A stretch of 64,000 nt of DNA from Aedes albopictus (Eukaryota > Arthropoda > Insecta > Diptera > Culicidae). The position numbers and the translations under genes were made by a program. The notes under the pieces were generated by a model. It worked only from the letters and a program-made list of their open reading frames with translations, had not been told where the DNA came from and did no database searches. The stretch is from positions 294,663,080 through 294,727,079 of the forward strand of contig NC_085136.1 in the NCBI RefSeq assembly GCF_035046485.1, in the 5' to 3' direction. Below are positions 34,920 to 46,873 of the stretch, piece after piece. Each line of letters starts with the position of its first letter. The first letter of the stretch is position 1.

Positions 34920-36000
34920 CTAGCTGTACCAGGCAAACTTTGTCTTGCCTACTGCGTTTTTTGACGTTTCAAGTTTCTATCCAAGACCAATTCCTTGGTC
35001 ACAAAATGTATGGAAGATCGATGATGATGATGATGATGATGAAAGTGTACCCACCATCAGCGCAAGGATTACCTATGGCTGCAGAGTCACTCCGGAAAAG
35101 AATGATCTACCTGATGGTTTGTTGTAGCAGGGTGAGTTAAAATCGCTGAATCCCTTCGGTAGTCAACTTAAAGTTGCTATCTCATGACAAAAGACTGGCT
35201 ATTCCACGAACTTAAGTCCGGTCATCAGGTCATTTAACTACCTTAGGCTACCCCCCCGTGTGTAAACCCCGCAATAGGTAAAATATAAATGAAAATTGTA
35301 TAATGTTGTTATACAAAAACAATGAAGGGTAAAATTAGATTGATCTCACCAAACTTTGCAGTCATCCTTCGGAAATTTGTCTTCATCGTCAGTAGATCGG
35401 CTCCAGAGGCACGTTCTCCCCAATTTAGGGAAATTTCTGCCATAAGTTGTGCCATCGTCGTCATCAAGCATCTAGTTTTATGCCCTTCCTAGAGTCCAAC
35501 CTGCTTCCGGATGCTGTTTTTCCATATGCTGCCATCAGAAACCCGAACGCAATCCAGGGCTTAAACCAGATATACGCAGCCTTTTTATCGATCTACTTGC
35601 AACAGTACATCCGTCTCCTTCCCGTTTGTTTGTACTGGATTATCGCAGACAAAATCGAAACTTTCTTCAGGAACAGACGCCTGCACACAATTGAACTTCA
35701 AGGAAAACCCCGGCTACAGAACTTTCCTACGTCCAATTTCGTTATTTGATTACACTAAATTTGAACTAAAATTATGGAAGAAGGGCAAAATTGACGGATA
35801 GAGAAAATTTTGCGTCCACTTTCTTGACAAAATGTATGGAAGATCGATTATCAAAAACTCTATTTTTTTCCATGTTTTTTGCCCCATAAACCTTCCTTGG
35901 GTGAAAACTAACAGAACAAAACTAAGACGACCAAAATCAGACCTTTCGTTCGCAAGTTATGCGCGGTCCCACGTATACCACTGCATTTTTATATATATAG
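34920..36000. mobile_element. Probable non-autonomous element, CTAGCTGTACCAGGCAAAC start, ATATATATAG end
   Basis: The start (CTAGCTGTACCAGGCAAACT) and the end (TTTTTATATATATAG) match a pattern I associate with widespread insect repeats. AAAATGTATGGAAGATCGAT occurs both at about 35002 and 35828, a direct repeat framing about 800 bp of different sequence. A (GAT)n tract at 35018-35042 produces an acidic-looking frame of no meaning. Family assignment is uncertain. Confidence 0.45.
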
Positions 36001-36770
36001 AAGATGAATATTTTGATATTATACATAACAGCATCTTTTTATGAGCCACTATGATTTTTTTTTTTGATTTTTAGAACTGGCGATTTTCTGAAAGTCCTTG
36101 CCAAAAAAGTAAGGAAAATTCATTTGGTTGCTCAAATTGATGGACCCCTCGTTAGTTAGAGCCACAACAATTTTTGCACACCCCTCGATTTTGGTCAAAT
36201 GTTGGCTCATTTGAACTGTTATAATTCGAAAGTTTCTTCGAAAACTCCCTCAAAACGAAACGTTGTTGAAAAGGGGAAAGGTAGAGCTACTATTTACAGT
36301 TATAAAAAGTTGGGTCGGCCATATTGATTTTGGCTGCCATCTTGGATAGTTATACCAGAACTTTTTTTTTTGTTTTTATTAGTCATGTTGGCAACCACCG
36401 ATTTTCCAAATTTTTGCATCAATTGAAAGCTGGGGCATTTATACACAACATGTCCAAAAATTCGAGATGTATTTTTTTTCTGTCAAAAGCTAACTACAGT
36501 TTTGTAAATCAAGTCACGTTTTCTCCATACATTTCCATGCGCACCGCATATATTCACATATCACCGTGCAGCGAAATTTGGAAAAATGGTAGGTTCGTTT
36601 CCGTTTTTGACTGTTTCTCAATAATGCGGGCATTGCTGTTATAACTTTTTTAGAGTTTTGAAAAGCTTAAACTTTCGGCTTTCCATTAGTGGGATCAGAT
36701 TTTAAATTCGTCTTCGTAAACAAAAATTTTTTGAAGACTAGGTGTAAATAGTGGGCCAGTCTCAACGGGA
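36001..36770. other. AT-rich intron, unclassified
   Basis: It contains words such as GGTCGGCCATATTGATTTTGGCTGCCATCTTGG (parts shared in style with 41620-41770) and no clear termini. The 106-codon + frame at 36324-36644 is unrecognised. Confidence 0.35.
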
Positions 36771-37260
36771 GTTACTCATTCTTGCAGAGATTTCTGCAGG
36801 AATTCACACAACGATTTAATAAGAAATTCCTCTATGTATTTTCTCAGAAATTCATCCAGGATTTCTTACAAGTATACCTCTAGAAATTTATCTATGGATT
36901 CCTTCGAGAATTCATTAAAAAAATGCTTAGGATTTTAATTAGGGGATTCTTTTTCAAAAATACATCAAGAGGTTGTGTTACTTCATGTGTTCTTCAGAAA
37001 ATCCATCCGTGGATTCATATAATATTCTTGCTTTTTTCACAAATTCTTCCTGAAATTCTTTAAGAATTTTCTTCAGATTCAAGAATTTTCAAATTCTCTG
37101 GCGATACTTTCGGAAATATCTTTAGAGACTTCATCAATATTCCTAAAATTACTACAGACATTTCAGCAGAGATTTCTCCAAAATTTGTTCCATGGATTCT
37201 TTTAAAAGTTGTTTCAGCATTTCCTCAAGCGGTTCCTTCAGAGATTCCTCCAGGAATTCA
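36771..37260. repeat. Degenerate satellite-derived stretch, pyrimidine-rich
   Basis: TTCTGCAGGAATTC, TCCTTCAGAGATTCCTCCAGGAATTC and related words recur at irregular spacing. The best-preserved part (37225-37260) is close to the intact satellite. Confidence 0.55.
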
Positions 37261-37509
37261 TACATGGGAATGTACCAGTGAAAGGACGCTCAATTTGGGG
37301 TATCTAGACTAATCAGCTTTGATAATCTAACACACGTCATGTCAGTAATATGCCGAAGCATTAACAATAACCTTTTTATGGGATTTGCTACAAATTTTGG
37401 AATTCAATCAGGCATCTTCAATCACGCCAAGATAGTTGAAGGCATCTACCAAAAAATATCAGAAATATATATACCAATTTGCTGGTGCAGCTTAACGCAC
37501 TGGGAAAAA

Positions 37510-37585
37510 CTGGGAAGTTCTGCGGCTTAGTTGGTTAAAGCGCCGGTCTAGCGGATACGGAGTCGTGGGCTCGAATCCCACCAGA
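37510..37585 (+). mobile_element. tRNA-like SINE head or tRNA pseudogene
   Basis: GGCTTAGTTGGTTAAAGCGCC (D-arm/A box) and GTGGGCTCGAATCCCAC (T-arm/B box) are present, and the ends GTTCTG and CAGAAC can pair as an acceptor stem. The anticodon stem pairs poorly. A sister copy is at 49246-49315 (-), so it behaves as a dispersed repeat rather than a single tRNA gene. Confidence 0.6.
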
Positions 37586-37760
37586 ACGCGATTTTTTTTT
37601 CACAATTTTATCTCTCAATTTGCCAAATAATCAATATTCTGTGTCTTCTCATTTTCAAGATTTCTTTTCCAGTTCGTTAAGTTTAAGTCGTACCACGCAG
37701 CTAATCGCGTTCGGTAATTTTAACCAAAATCTCAACTGCTGAGCGTTCGGTAATGGATTG

Positions 37761-37797
37761 TTACCGAGATTCTGTAAAAAATTACAGAATTTCGGTA
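37761..37797. repeat. Short hairpin
   Basis: TTACCGAGATTCTGTAA and its near-complement TTACAGAATTTCGGTAA are separated by 3-4 bases. It lies beside two more GTTCGGTAA words (37709 and 37745), so it is probably a MITE remnant. Confidence 0.6.
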
Positions 37798-37816
37798 AAA
37801 TGTTATCGTGGGATGC

Positions 37817-37927
37817 TAACATAAGGCTGAATTTCAGAAGGCTGAATTTTTGTGCATTCACAAAAGGCTGAAAGTAACATAAGGCTGAATTTCAAAAGGC
37901 TGAATGCACAAAAGGCTGAATTTGCGA
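37817..37927. repeat. AAGGCTGAA short-repeat cluster
   Basis: The word AAGGCTGAA or AAAGGCTGAA occurs six times in about 110 bp with recurring spacers (TTTCA, TGCACA, AGTAACAT). The same cassette (TAACATAAGGCTGAA...) is at 46874-46936. Non-coding. Confidence 0.75.
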
Positions 37928-37949
37928 AAACGCAGGAAAGGAGTTATAG

Positions 37950-39025
37950 TACTTCTTCTTCTTCTATTTCATGGCGTAACGTCCCATCTGAGACAAAGCC
38001 TGTTTCTCAGCTTCTTTACGCATTTCTGCAGTTATTAATTGAGAGCCTTCTCTGCCAATGACCACTTTGCATTTGTATATCGTGTGACAAGCAAGAAGAT
38101 ACGTTATGCCCGCAGTAGTTAAGGATTTTTCCATTACAAAAAGTTCCTGGTCCGAGCGAGAATCGAACCTGTATCTCTCTCAGCATGACTACTAGTGTGG
38201 GACACGCTTGTATGGAAAAAATAAATCCTCGCTCCAGTTGACTTTTCAGATCCCATTTAGGCCCCATATGAACTGTACAAAATTTCAGCGCAATCGGTGA
38301 AACTATAATTTAGCGCAAGCGGTTTAAAGTTTGCATAGGATTTACTATGGGAAAAGTTACACTTTCAAACAAAAAATCCCAGAGGTCACCCTTTGTCTCC
38401 TTAATTCAAATCGATCAACGCTTCTTATAGCAATAACATTTATGAAAGTTTCCTTCGAAGACCGCAAAACGATTGGATGCTTGTGGAAAAAGTTATTGAT
38501 TTATTACCGATTAGTGATCCAACGAACGGCTTTTTGTTTTGTTTTATCAGCAGCACTGCTGCTGCCGCTGTTGCATGGGGTGGCGGGAGGCATCACCACC
38601 CCCAGAAATAGCAGCAGCCAAAGCAGCAGCTACAGTGCTGCTAATAAAACAAAACAAAAACCCGTTCGTTCGATCACTAATCGGTAATAAATCTATAACT
38701 TTTTCCACAAGCATCCAATCGTTTTGCGATCTTCGAAGGAAAGTTTCATAAATGATTTTTCTACAAGAAGCATTGATCGATTTGAATTAAGGGGACAAAA
38801 GGCGACCTCTGGGATTTTTTATCAGAAAGTACAACTTTTCCCATAGTAAATCCTATGAAAACTTTGAACCGCTTGCGCTAAATTATAGTTTCACCGATTG
38901 CGCTGAAATTTTGCACAGTTCATATGGGAGCTAAATGGAATCAAAAAAGTCCACTGGAGCGAGAATTTGGTGTTTGTCCCATACTAATGACTACCCGTTC
39001 GCTAACCACATCGGCTGCATATATG
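37950..39025 (-). mobile_element. Feilai-like SINE interrupted by a hAT-like element
   Basis: On the minus strand the tRNA head starts at about 39025 (ATGTGGTTAGCGAACGGG), is interrupted at 38193-38986, and resumes with GTCATGCTGAGAGAGATACA and GGTTCGATTCTCGCTCGGAC. Then follows the body (TATACAAATGCAAAGTGGTC, ATAACTGCAGAAATGCG) and a GAA-repeat tail near 37950. This is the same family as 47070-47330 and 60300-60571. Confidence 0.8.
38193..38986. mobile_element. Palindromic hAT-like element, 794 bp, with 8-bp target duplication
   Basis: ATGACTAC occurs at 38185-38192 and 38987-38994, flanking ends TAGTGTGGGACA and the complement of TAGTATGGGACA. The 8-bp duplication and TAG ends fit the hAT superfamily. 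The arms are inverted along nearly the whole length (CGCTCCAGTTGAC...GTCCACTGGAGCG; GATTGGATGCTTGTGGAAAA and its complement) around a CAG/CTG-rich centre (38549-38642). The target is the tRNA head of a SINE. There is no transposase. Confidence 0.88.
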
Positions 39026-40277
39026 ATCCCTAGTCATAGGCTGTGCTTAATGAAGAGGCTAATGATGCATACCAACGAACATAAAAAATGACTGATGATA
39101 TTTCAATCACAGATTTTTGCTTCTTTGAACATGAGCTATTCTTTCGAGTCATACTGTTGAGATTGGTTGCCATGACAGCTGCTAACAATGTCATCAAAGA
39201 TTTTTTCTTCTTTTAAACATATGGTCACTAGTAAGAAGGGATTGATAATGGCATGGATCAGGAATTCACTTTGGCCATCGATGCGATCCATGCAACCAAC
39301 TGAACAACCAAGAAATCAAAGCTCCCAAATCAGTCATCATTCGTTGCCAAACCAATTGAGTCCCTCAGAAGAGAAAGGCCCCAAATAAGACCGAAACGTC
39401 GGATATGATAAAATAGCAATCAGAAGCCATTTTTATATTGAGTTCCTTCGCCTTTTTTTCGAATATGGCAATATTAAAGCAAAACTTCAACATAAACTAC
39501 GGTGGTTTTTGTCGAAAATTCAATCAAATACCGCTGTTACGTTGACCTCTGGGAACCTGCCTCTGCTGCGTGCAATTGATTACCTACAGTGATCATGTTT
39601 ACGTTTCATTTCGCCATGCCCAAATTGGTGCACAGGTAAACAAGCAGCACTCACTCACATCACACCCACAACCGTATAGGTTGGGTAGGTACCGGGAGTG
39701 CCCAAAACGAACAATAAACAATTTGGTTGGTGATCCATAGCACGGGGATATGTATCGCAAGGGCAGAAAAAGGTGGAATGACCATTGTTGGACCGCACTG
39801 TTTCAAGAATTGATCGGTTCATTCCGAATTCGCTGAATATCGAAAACCTTACAACTACTTTTGGTTAAAATTCACGTTTGGTATTAAATCGCCTAAACAG
39901 AAAATGATGGTCAGCAGCGCCGCGTTCGATTGGAATCGGCCAAAGTAAACATTCGAGAAGGTATATCTGCACCCGAATTGGTACTATACTGAATAATGCA
40001 GTAATGAAATCCGTTACTGCACTCCTTTGGCACACTTTACAAACCAACTGAGGTAGCTTGGCCACTAACCCCGTCCAGCTCCAGTAGGGTGGCTCATTTT
40101 TTTTAAAGAAGTTCATTCCAAACGGTTTTGCCATTCTCGTACACCGAAGTTTACTAAAAGGCTATATGTTCACTCGAAAAACGAATTTTCGATAGAAGGC
40201 TCGGAGGATCAACTCACATATACCAAACAACTCAGTTCAACGAATTGAGATGATGTCTGAATGTGTGTATGTATGTA
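39026..40277. other. Intron with no recognised gene
   Basis: Near 39361-39404 lies GAGTCCCTCAGAAGAG...GACCGAAACGTCGGA, a relative of the 12884-12924 segment. 39440-40250 is mixed unique sequence with no recognisable coding signal. Confidence 0.4.
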
Positions 40278-41493
40278 CACTCCCGTTCAAAAGTTTGGGG
40301 TCACCCCCTCAAAAACATGTCATTTTTTTAGGCCCATATCTCCGCCAATTTGCGTCCGATTTCAAAACCCTAGGTTTCATTCAAAAGATAATAAGTCAAA
40401 GAAACTTTGAACATGATTTAAAAGAAACTTTTTCAAAAAATTTTGTATGTAAACTTAACCCAAAGTTGCCAAATTTTCTAAAAAATGGATATAAACTTAA
40501 GGCAGTGTCGCTGGAAATTGGGTCGACCAAATTTTAAGATGAGAGCGGTAATATGACCCATTTTCTATTAGCTTTCAACTGCTTTTTACAGAACTTAGCT
40601 AAAAAATCTAGAAAAAAAGTTATTGAGTAAATTAATCCTTGATGTCATCGACCAAAAGTTTGGGGTCACCCCTCAATATGATGTATCGGCCAAAAGTTTG
40701 GGGTCACTTTCGTAAAACATGGAAAAGTAATTTGGTGATATCTTCGTCATCTATAGTTCAATTTTAATTATTTTTGGCTCATTTCAAAGATAATTAACTA
40801 AATTTACGTTTGATGTCTTCAACTTAACGTATTTAACGATTTTTGTATATAAAAATGTTATGTAAAGTTAGCACATTTTACCACGCTTCAAAAAATGAGG
40901 CAACTTTACGTTAAGTTTTAGTATGTAAATTTCAACAAATATGTGTGGTTCAATGTCTATGCAGTAAGTATCATTCATTTTGTTTCAAATAAGCCAAGAA
41001 GAATTAAAATTGAATGAAAGATGACAAAGATATCAACAAATCACTTTTCCATGTTTTACGATAGTGAACCCAAACTTTTGACCGATACATCATATTGAGG
41101 GGTGACCCCAAACTTTTGGCCGATGACATCAAGGATTAATTTAAATAATAACTTTTTTTCTAGATTTTTTAGCTAAGTTCTGTAAAAAGCAGTTGAAAGC
41201 TAATAGAAAATGGGTCATATTACCGCTCTCATCTTAAAATTTGGTCGACCCAATTTCCAGCGACACTGCCGTAAGTTTATATTCATTTTTAAAAAAAATT
41301 GGCAACTTTGGGTTAAGTTTACATACAAAATTTTTTGAAAAAGTTTCTTTTAAATCATGTTCAAAGTTTCTTTGACTTATTATCTTTTGAATGAAACCTA
41401 GGGTTTTGAAATCGGACGCAAATTGGCGGAGATATGGGCCTAAAAAAATGACATGTTTTTGAGGGGGTGACCCCAAACTTTTGAACGGGAGTG
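40278..41493. mobile_element. Palindromic TA-flanked element, 1.2 kb, ends CACTCCCGTTCAAAAGTTTG
   Basis: Inverted ends CACTCCCGTTCAAAAGTTTG / CAAACTTTTGAACGGGAGTG are flanked by TA (40276-40277, 41494-41495), as in Tc1/mariner-type elements. The arms match along about 450-600 bp each. Mirror frames at 40250-40537 (+) and 41234-41518 (-) differ at only a few residues. The end motif AAAAGTTTGGGGTCAC recurs inside each arm (40650 and 40691 on the left; 41070 and 41102 inverted on the right), giving three copies per arm. No transposase is encoded. Confidence 0.9.
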
Positions 41494-41605
41494 TATGTCT
41501 GTGCGCAAAAAAGTTCACTCATTTTTAAGGCACTTTCCATTGGCCCATTTTTCGGATTATAGTTCGAATCGAACCGGAGTTTTACCGCAATGTGGAAGAT
41601 GTCCG

Positions 41606-41851
41606 GAGTTCAAAAATGGCAGCCAGAATATCCAAGATGGCGGACTAAAATCCAAGATGGCGACTGTTTAATGGAGCTTTAGAACCTGAAACCATGCAAT
41701 ATGGGTATATTTGGTATGGGAAAGAAGTCTGAACTTCAAAAATGGCGACCAGAATATCAAAGATGGCGGTTCAACATTCAAGGTAGTGGCTGTTTAATGG
41801 GTTTCAGGCTCTAAAACCATGCAATATGTGTATATTTGGTATTGGGAAGAA
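41606..41851. repeat. Tandem duplication of a 126-bp unit
   Basis: TTCAAAAATGGCAGCCAGAA at about 41609 recurs as TTCAAAAATGGCGACCAGAA at about 41735. The copies share AAGATGGCGG, GGCTGTTTAATGG, AAACCATGCAATATG and TATATTTGGTAT in the same order. About two copies, diverged. Non-coding. Confidence 0.8.
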
Positions 41852-41919
41852 GCTTTATTCTTTGTACGAGATATTAAAAAGTGAAAATGCAATTTTTTGT
41901 CGCGAAAAATCAAATGTGT

Positions 41920-42224
41920 CGTGAGTGCGACTAGATTAGGAAGCTTCTTGTCGGGAATAAGTAGTTCAACGAGAAAAGTAAACATTTCCGTGAGCACGGC
42001 TAGATTTGGAAGATTCTTTGCTGGGAGTTTGTTGCTCGACGCTAAAAGTAAATATTGACGTGAGCAGAGCTAGATTTGGTAGATTCTTTGCCGGGAGTGA
42101 GTTGTTCGACACGAAATGTAAACATTGACGAGAGCACGGCTAGATTCAGAAGATTCCTTGCCAGAAATGGTTCGACGCGAAGAGTAATAAATGACGTGCG
42201 TGCGGCTAGATTCAGGAAATTCAA
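41920..42224. repeat. Minisatellite, about 69-bp unit, 4.4 copies
   Basis: Units start at 41920, 41989, 42059, 42129 and 42195 with CGTGAGCACGGCTAGATT and continue AGATTCTTTGCCGGGA, GTTCGACGCGAA and AGTAAACATTGA. Copies are 80-90% alike by eye. It abuts the 126-bp duplication on its left. Minus-strand frames through it are repeat-derived. Confidence 0.85.
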
Positions 42225-42855
42225 GTTTTTTTTCCCAAAAATTTAGGTCTCAAAAATCAGAACGGTCCACCCTGCTGTCCAGCAGACGATCGATCCAAGC
42301 TGTGGGGGGACATAAAAGTGTGAAAATATGCCAGAGCATCGCATTCTCGATTCTCGCACTGGAGCTGGTCGGTGGTCGGCGAATGTGATGCGCCGTGGCG
42401 ACTAACTGAAATTGCAGAGCTGCACCGCCGGGATCATCGTCCGTCCAGAGTACTTTAACTGAAGAGGAACCAGGGCAGAACAAGGGGCGTGAGCCGCGCT
42501 TGAATCAATAAATCTTCGCTAATTTATATCAATTTTAATTGTGTAAATAAATAATTTCACTTCATTTCGCACGCGCACGCTTGTGCGCTCTTTTGCGGTC
42601 GTCCTCTCGGCGAGCCCGCTGGATATGATCCATTAGAGTTGGGTTCGGTGAGTAATGGTGATGGTGATGATGATGACGGTGATAATGATGACGTCTCCGA
42701 GTACAACAAACTATGGCTGCAAAATGTGTATAATGACAAATTTATTGCGGAGATGCATAATGACCCGGTTGCTCGCGGGGACAGTAATGGTAGATATACA
42801 AATTATAATGTTGTTGTGGAGAGAGTGATATAAAAATCGATCGTAAAATTCCTCC
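42225..42855. other. Unique stretch before satellite block B, no gene recognised
   Basis: 42300-42640 is moderately GC-rich, contains AATAAATC and AAATAAATAA (polyadenylation-like) at 42508 and 42546, and could be a retroelement terminal fragment. 42655-42690 has a (GAT)n tract. The evidence is too thin for a family call. Confidence 0.35.
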
Positions 42856-45090
42856 ATGAATTCCTCTGGGGATTCCTCCAGGATTTCCTCCAGGAATTCC
42901 TCCAGGGATTTCTCCAGGAATTCATCCAGGGATTTCTCCAGGAATTCCCCCAGGGATTCCTCCAGGGATTCCTCCAGGAATTCCTCCAGGGATTCCTCCA
43001 GAAACTATTTCGGGGATTCCTCTACGGATTCCTCCAGAAATTTCTCCAGGAATTCCTCCAGGAACTCTTACAGAGATTCCTCCAGGAATTCCTCCAAGGA
43101 TTCCTCCAGGGATTCCTCCAGAAATTCCTCCAGGAATTCCTCCAGAGATTCCTCCAGGAATTCCTCCAGCAATTCCTTCAGGAATTCTTTCAGGGATTCC
43201 TCCAGAAATTCCTTCAGGGATTCCTCCAGAAATTCCTCCAGGAATTTCTCCAGGAATTCCTCCAGGGATTCCTCCAGAAATTCCTCCAGGGATTCCTCCA
43301 GGAATTCCCCCAGGAATTCCTCCACGGATTCCTCCAAGAATTCCTCCACGGATTCCTCCAAGAATTCCTCCACGGATTCCTCCAAGAATTCCGCCAGGGA
43401 TTCCTCCAGGAATTCCACCAGGGATTCCTCCAGGAATTCCTTCAGGAATTCCTCCAGGAATTCCTTCAGGGATTCCTCCAGGAATTCCTTCAGGGATTCC
43501 TCCAGGAATTCCTTCAGGGATTCCTCCAGGAATTCCTTCAGGGATTCCTCCAGGAATTCCTTCAGGGATTCCTCCAGGAATTCCTTCAGGGATTCCTCCA
43601 GGAATTCCTTCAGGGATTCCTCCAGGAATTCCTTCAGGGATTCCTCCAGGAATTCCTCCATGGATTCCTCCAGGAATTCCGCCACGGATTTCTCCAGGAA
43701 TTCCGCCACGGATTCCTCCAGGAATTCCTCCAGGAATTCCTCCAGGGATTCCTCCAGGAATTCCTCCAGTGATTCCTCCAGGAATTCCTCCAGGGATTCC
43801 TCCAGGAATTCCTCCAGGGATTCCTCCAGGAATTCCTTCACGGATTCCTCCAAGAATTCCTCCACGGATTTCTCCAGGAATTCCACCAGGGATTCCTCCA
43901 GGAATTCCACCAGGGATTCCTCCAGGAATTTCTCCAGGGATTCCTTCAGGAATTCCTCCAGGGATTCCTTCAGGAATTCCTCCAGGGATTCCTCCAGGAA
44001 ATTCTGCAGGGATTCCTCCAGGAAATTCTGCAGGGATTCCTCCAGGAAATCCCTCAGGGAGTCCTCCATGAAATCCTGCAGGGATTCCTCCAGGAATTCC
44101 TCCAAGGATTCCTCCAAGAATTCCTCCAGGGATTCCTCCAGGAATTCCTCCAGGAATTCCTCCAGGAATTCCTCCAGCAATTCCTGCAGGGATTCCTCCA
44201 GCAATTCCTCCAGCAATTCCTCCAGGGATTCCTCCAGCAATTCCCCCAGGGATTCCTCCAGGGATTCCTCCAGGAATTCCTCAAGGAATTCCTCCAGGGA
44301 TTCCTCCAGGAGTTCCTCCAGGGATTCCTCCAGGAATTCCTCCAGGGATTCCTCCAGCAATTCCTCCAGGGATTCCTCCAGGGATTCCTCCAGGAATTCC
44401 TCCAGGGATTCCTCCAGGAATTCCTCCAGGGATTCCCCCAGGGATTCCTCCAGGACTTCCTCCAGGGATTCCTCCAGGAATTCCTCCAGGGATTCCTTCA
44501 GGAATTCCTCCAGGGATTCCTTCAGGAATTCCCCCAAGGATTCCACCAGGAATTCCTCCAGGCATTCCCCTAGGAATTCTTCCAGGAATTCCTCCAGGGC
44601 TTCCTCCAAGACTTCATCCAGGAATTTCTCCTGGAATTCATCCAGAGATTCCTACAGGAATTCATACAGGAATCCCTCCAGGGATTCCTACAGGGATTCC
44701 TCCAGGACTTCCTCCAGGGATTCCTCCAGGAATTCATCCAGGGCTTCCTCTAGGAATTCATCCAGGGATTCTTACAGGAATTCCTCCAGGAATTCCTCCA
44801 GGAATTCCTCTAGGGATTCCTCCAGGAATCCCTCCAGGGATTCCTTCAGGAATTCCACCAGGAATTGCTCCAGGGATTCTTCCAGGCATTTGTCCAAGAA
44901 TTCATTTAAGGATTCTCCAGAAATTCCTCCAAGAATTTTCCCAGGAATTCATCCTAGGATTCCTCCAGAGAATCTTCTAGGAATCCCTCCAGGGATTCCT
45001 CCAGAAATTTCTCCAGAGATTGTTTCAGGAATTCCTCCAGAGATTCCTCCAGAGATTCGTCCAAGAGTTCCTCGTGGAATTCCTCCAGGC
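42856..45090. repeat. Satellite block B: 24-bp tandem repeat, pyrimidine-rich on +
   Basis: The unit is two 12-bp halves, roughly AATTCCTCCAGG and GATTCCTCCAGG, over 2.2 kb. A homogeneous run with AATTCCTTCAGG lies at 43440-43640 (nine or so consecutive copies), and variant clusters with CTCCACGGATT are at 43320-43390. Frames are open on both strands: 756 codons on + ([12 protein letters not shown]) and 513 on - ([12 protein letters not shown]). They only reflect the period of 24. The right edge (44880-45090) decays. The block lies about 490 bp downstream, in gene direction, of the 45579-45674 exon. Confidence 0.95.
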
Positions 45091-45708
<618 letters not shown>

Positions 45709-46384
45709 TTAGAACCAATTAATATCGTTGGTCTGGGAAATTGAGAAAATTTCATAAGTAATCATGGTTGACCCAGCCCAGGAGACACAACAGGCTTAGA
45801 TCCCCCACTCTTTTGGGATCGAATCGAACGATGTAATTTTGTGTGATTCCCCGTTTTTTTGCGGTACTTACGCTTTGAATTACTTAACAAACGAAAATTA
45901 AACTCTTGGCTGTTTCGAACACCAAGCAAAGCAAGAAGGTTCATTAGCATAATTAGCGTTGGCGCTGCTGGATCGGTAGAAGCTGTGCCTTGAAGGCTGC
46001 ATTTCTTTCTCATCCACCGACCGACAGCTGGCTCGCTGGCTGGCCACACTCAATTAGAAGCCCACCTACAATGACGGCCGTCGGGTGTAAATGAAGCCAT
46101 TTGGCAGGCCGTAAGAAGCAAGCACTTTACCCGATGATCAGGAAGGTTGGTTCTTGCGCAATGGTTATCATTTATTCAACGCTCTTCGTATTAATTGGAT
46201 AAATTTCACCTGTGTCGAGTCACACTGAACCAAATGTTGAGGAAAAGACTCGACCAGAAACATGATTACACATTTGAACACAAGTAGGTATAATGACAGA
46301 AGTCAGATGGGTCATTCGCCAAATTTTTAACAGTAGAGATACACAAAAAATTTGATTCAGTTTTACAGATCGTATCATATAATA

Positions 46385-46856
46385 ATTTTAATATGGAACG
46401 AACTCACCGATAGATATCCATCCCTGTGTTCAGTCTTCTGAACGACGTAGACAGAGCGGCTCTTATTACTCTTATCAGGAGTAATGCATATTTCATTAAA
46501 ACTGTATTCTAGGATTTCACGCCGAAACTTCTAATGACGAACTTTACACTGTTTATTTGTAAAATATACCGAGATGGCCGTCAAAACGTATCGTACTAAG
46601 ACTTATTATCACAACACTGCCGAGTGCAGCATAGTTGTCCCATGTTAATAGGGATTCCCATAGAACATGGGACAACTATGCTGCACACGGCAGAACATTT
46701 CACAATGAAATAATAGCATGAAACAAACTCACCAATTTATAAATATATGCATTATCGGCGAAATACGCATGAATCGACTAAAAGCTCATCAAACTTGAGC
46801 ACACAAGGGAGAAACGAATCCCACTTGCTCGAGTCTTCTTCGCACTCAATAAAACA
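46385..46856. repeat. First copy of a dispersed duplication (partner 47359-47773)
   Basis: It shares with 47359-47773, in order: TTTAATATGGAACGAACTCA, ATATCCATCCCTGTG, CTCTTATCAGGAG, AAAACTGTATTCTAGGATTT, CACGCCGAAACTTCTA, AATAATAGCATGAAAC and CCCACTTGCTCGAGTCT. About 85-90% alike with small indels. This copy carries the hairpin at 46616-46693. Unit identity unknown; non-coding. Confidence 0.85.
46616..46693. mobile_element. 78-bp hairpin MITE inside the first duplicated copy
   Basis: The arms CTGCCGAGTGCAGCATAG-TTGTCCCATG and CATGGGACAA-CTATGCTGCACACGGCAG are nearly perfect inverted repeats around a loop of about 20 bp. The partner copy at 47359-47773 has the empty site (CACAACATTTT near 47607-47617), with AAC duplicated at the insertion. 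Confidence 0.8.
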
Positions 46857-46873
46857 TGTTTACGAACGGGATT

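Noticed and set aside
37510..37585. Considered as a functional tRNA gene
   Set aside because: The anticodon stem pairs poorly and a sister copy at 49246-49315 indicates a dispersed tRNA-derived repeat.
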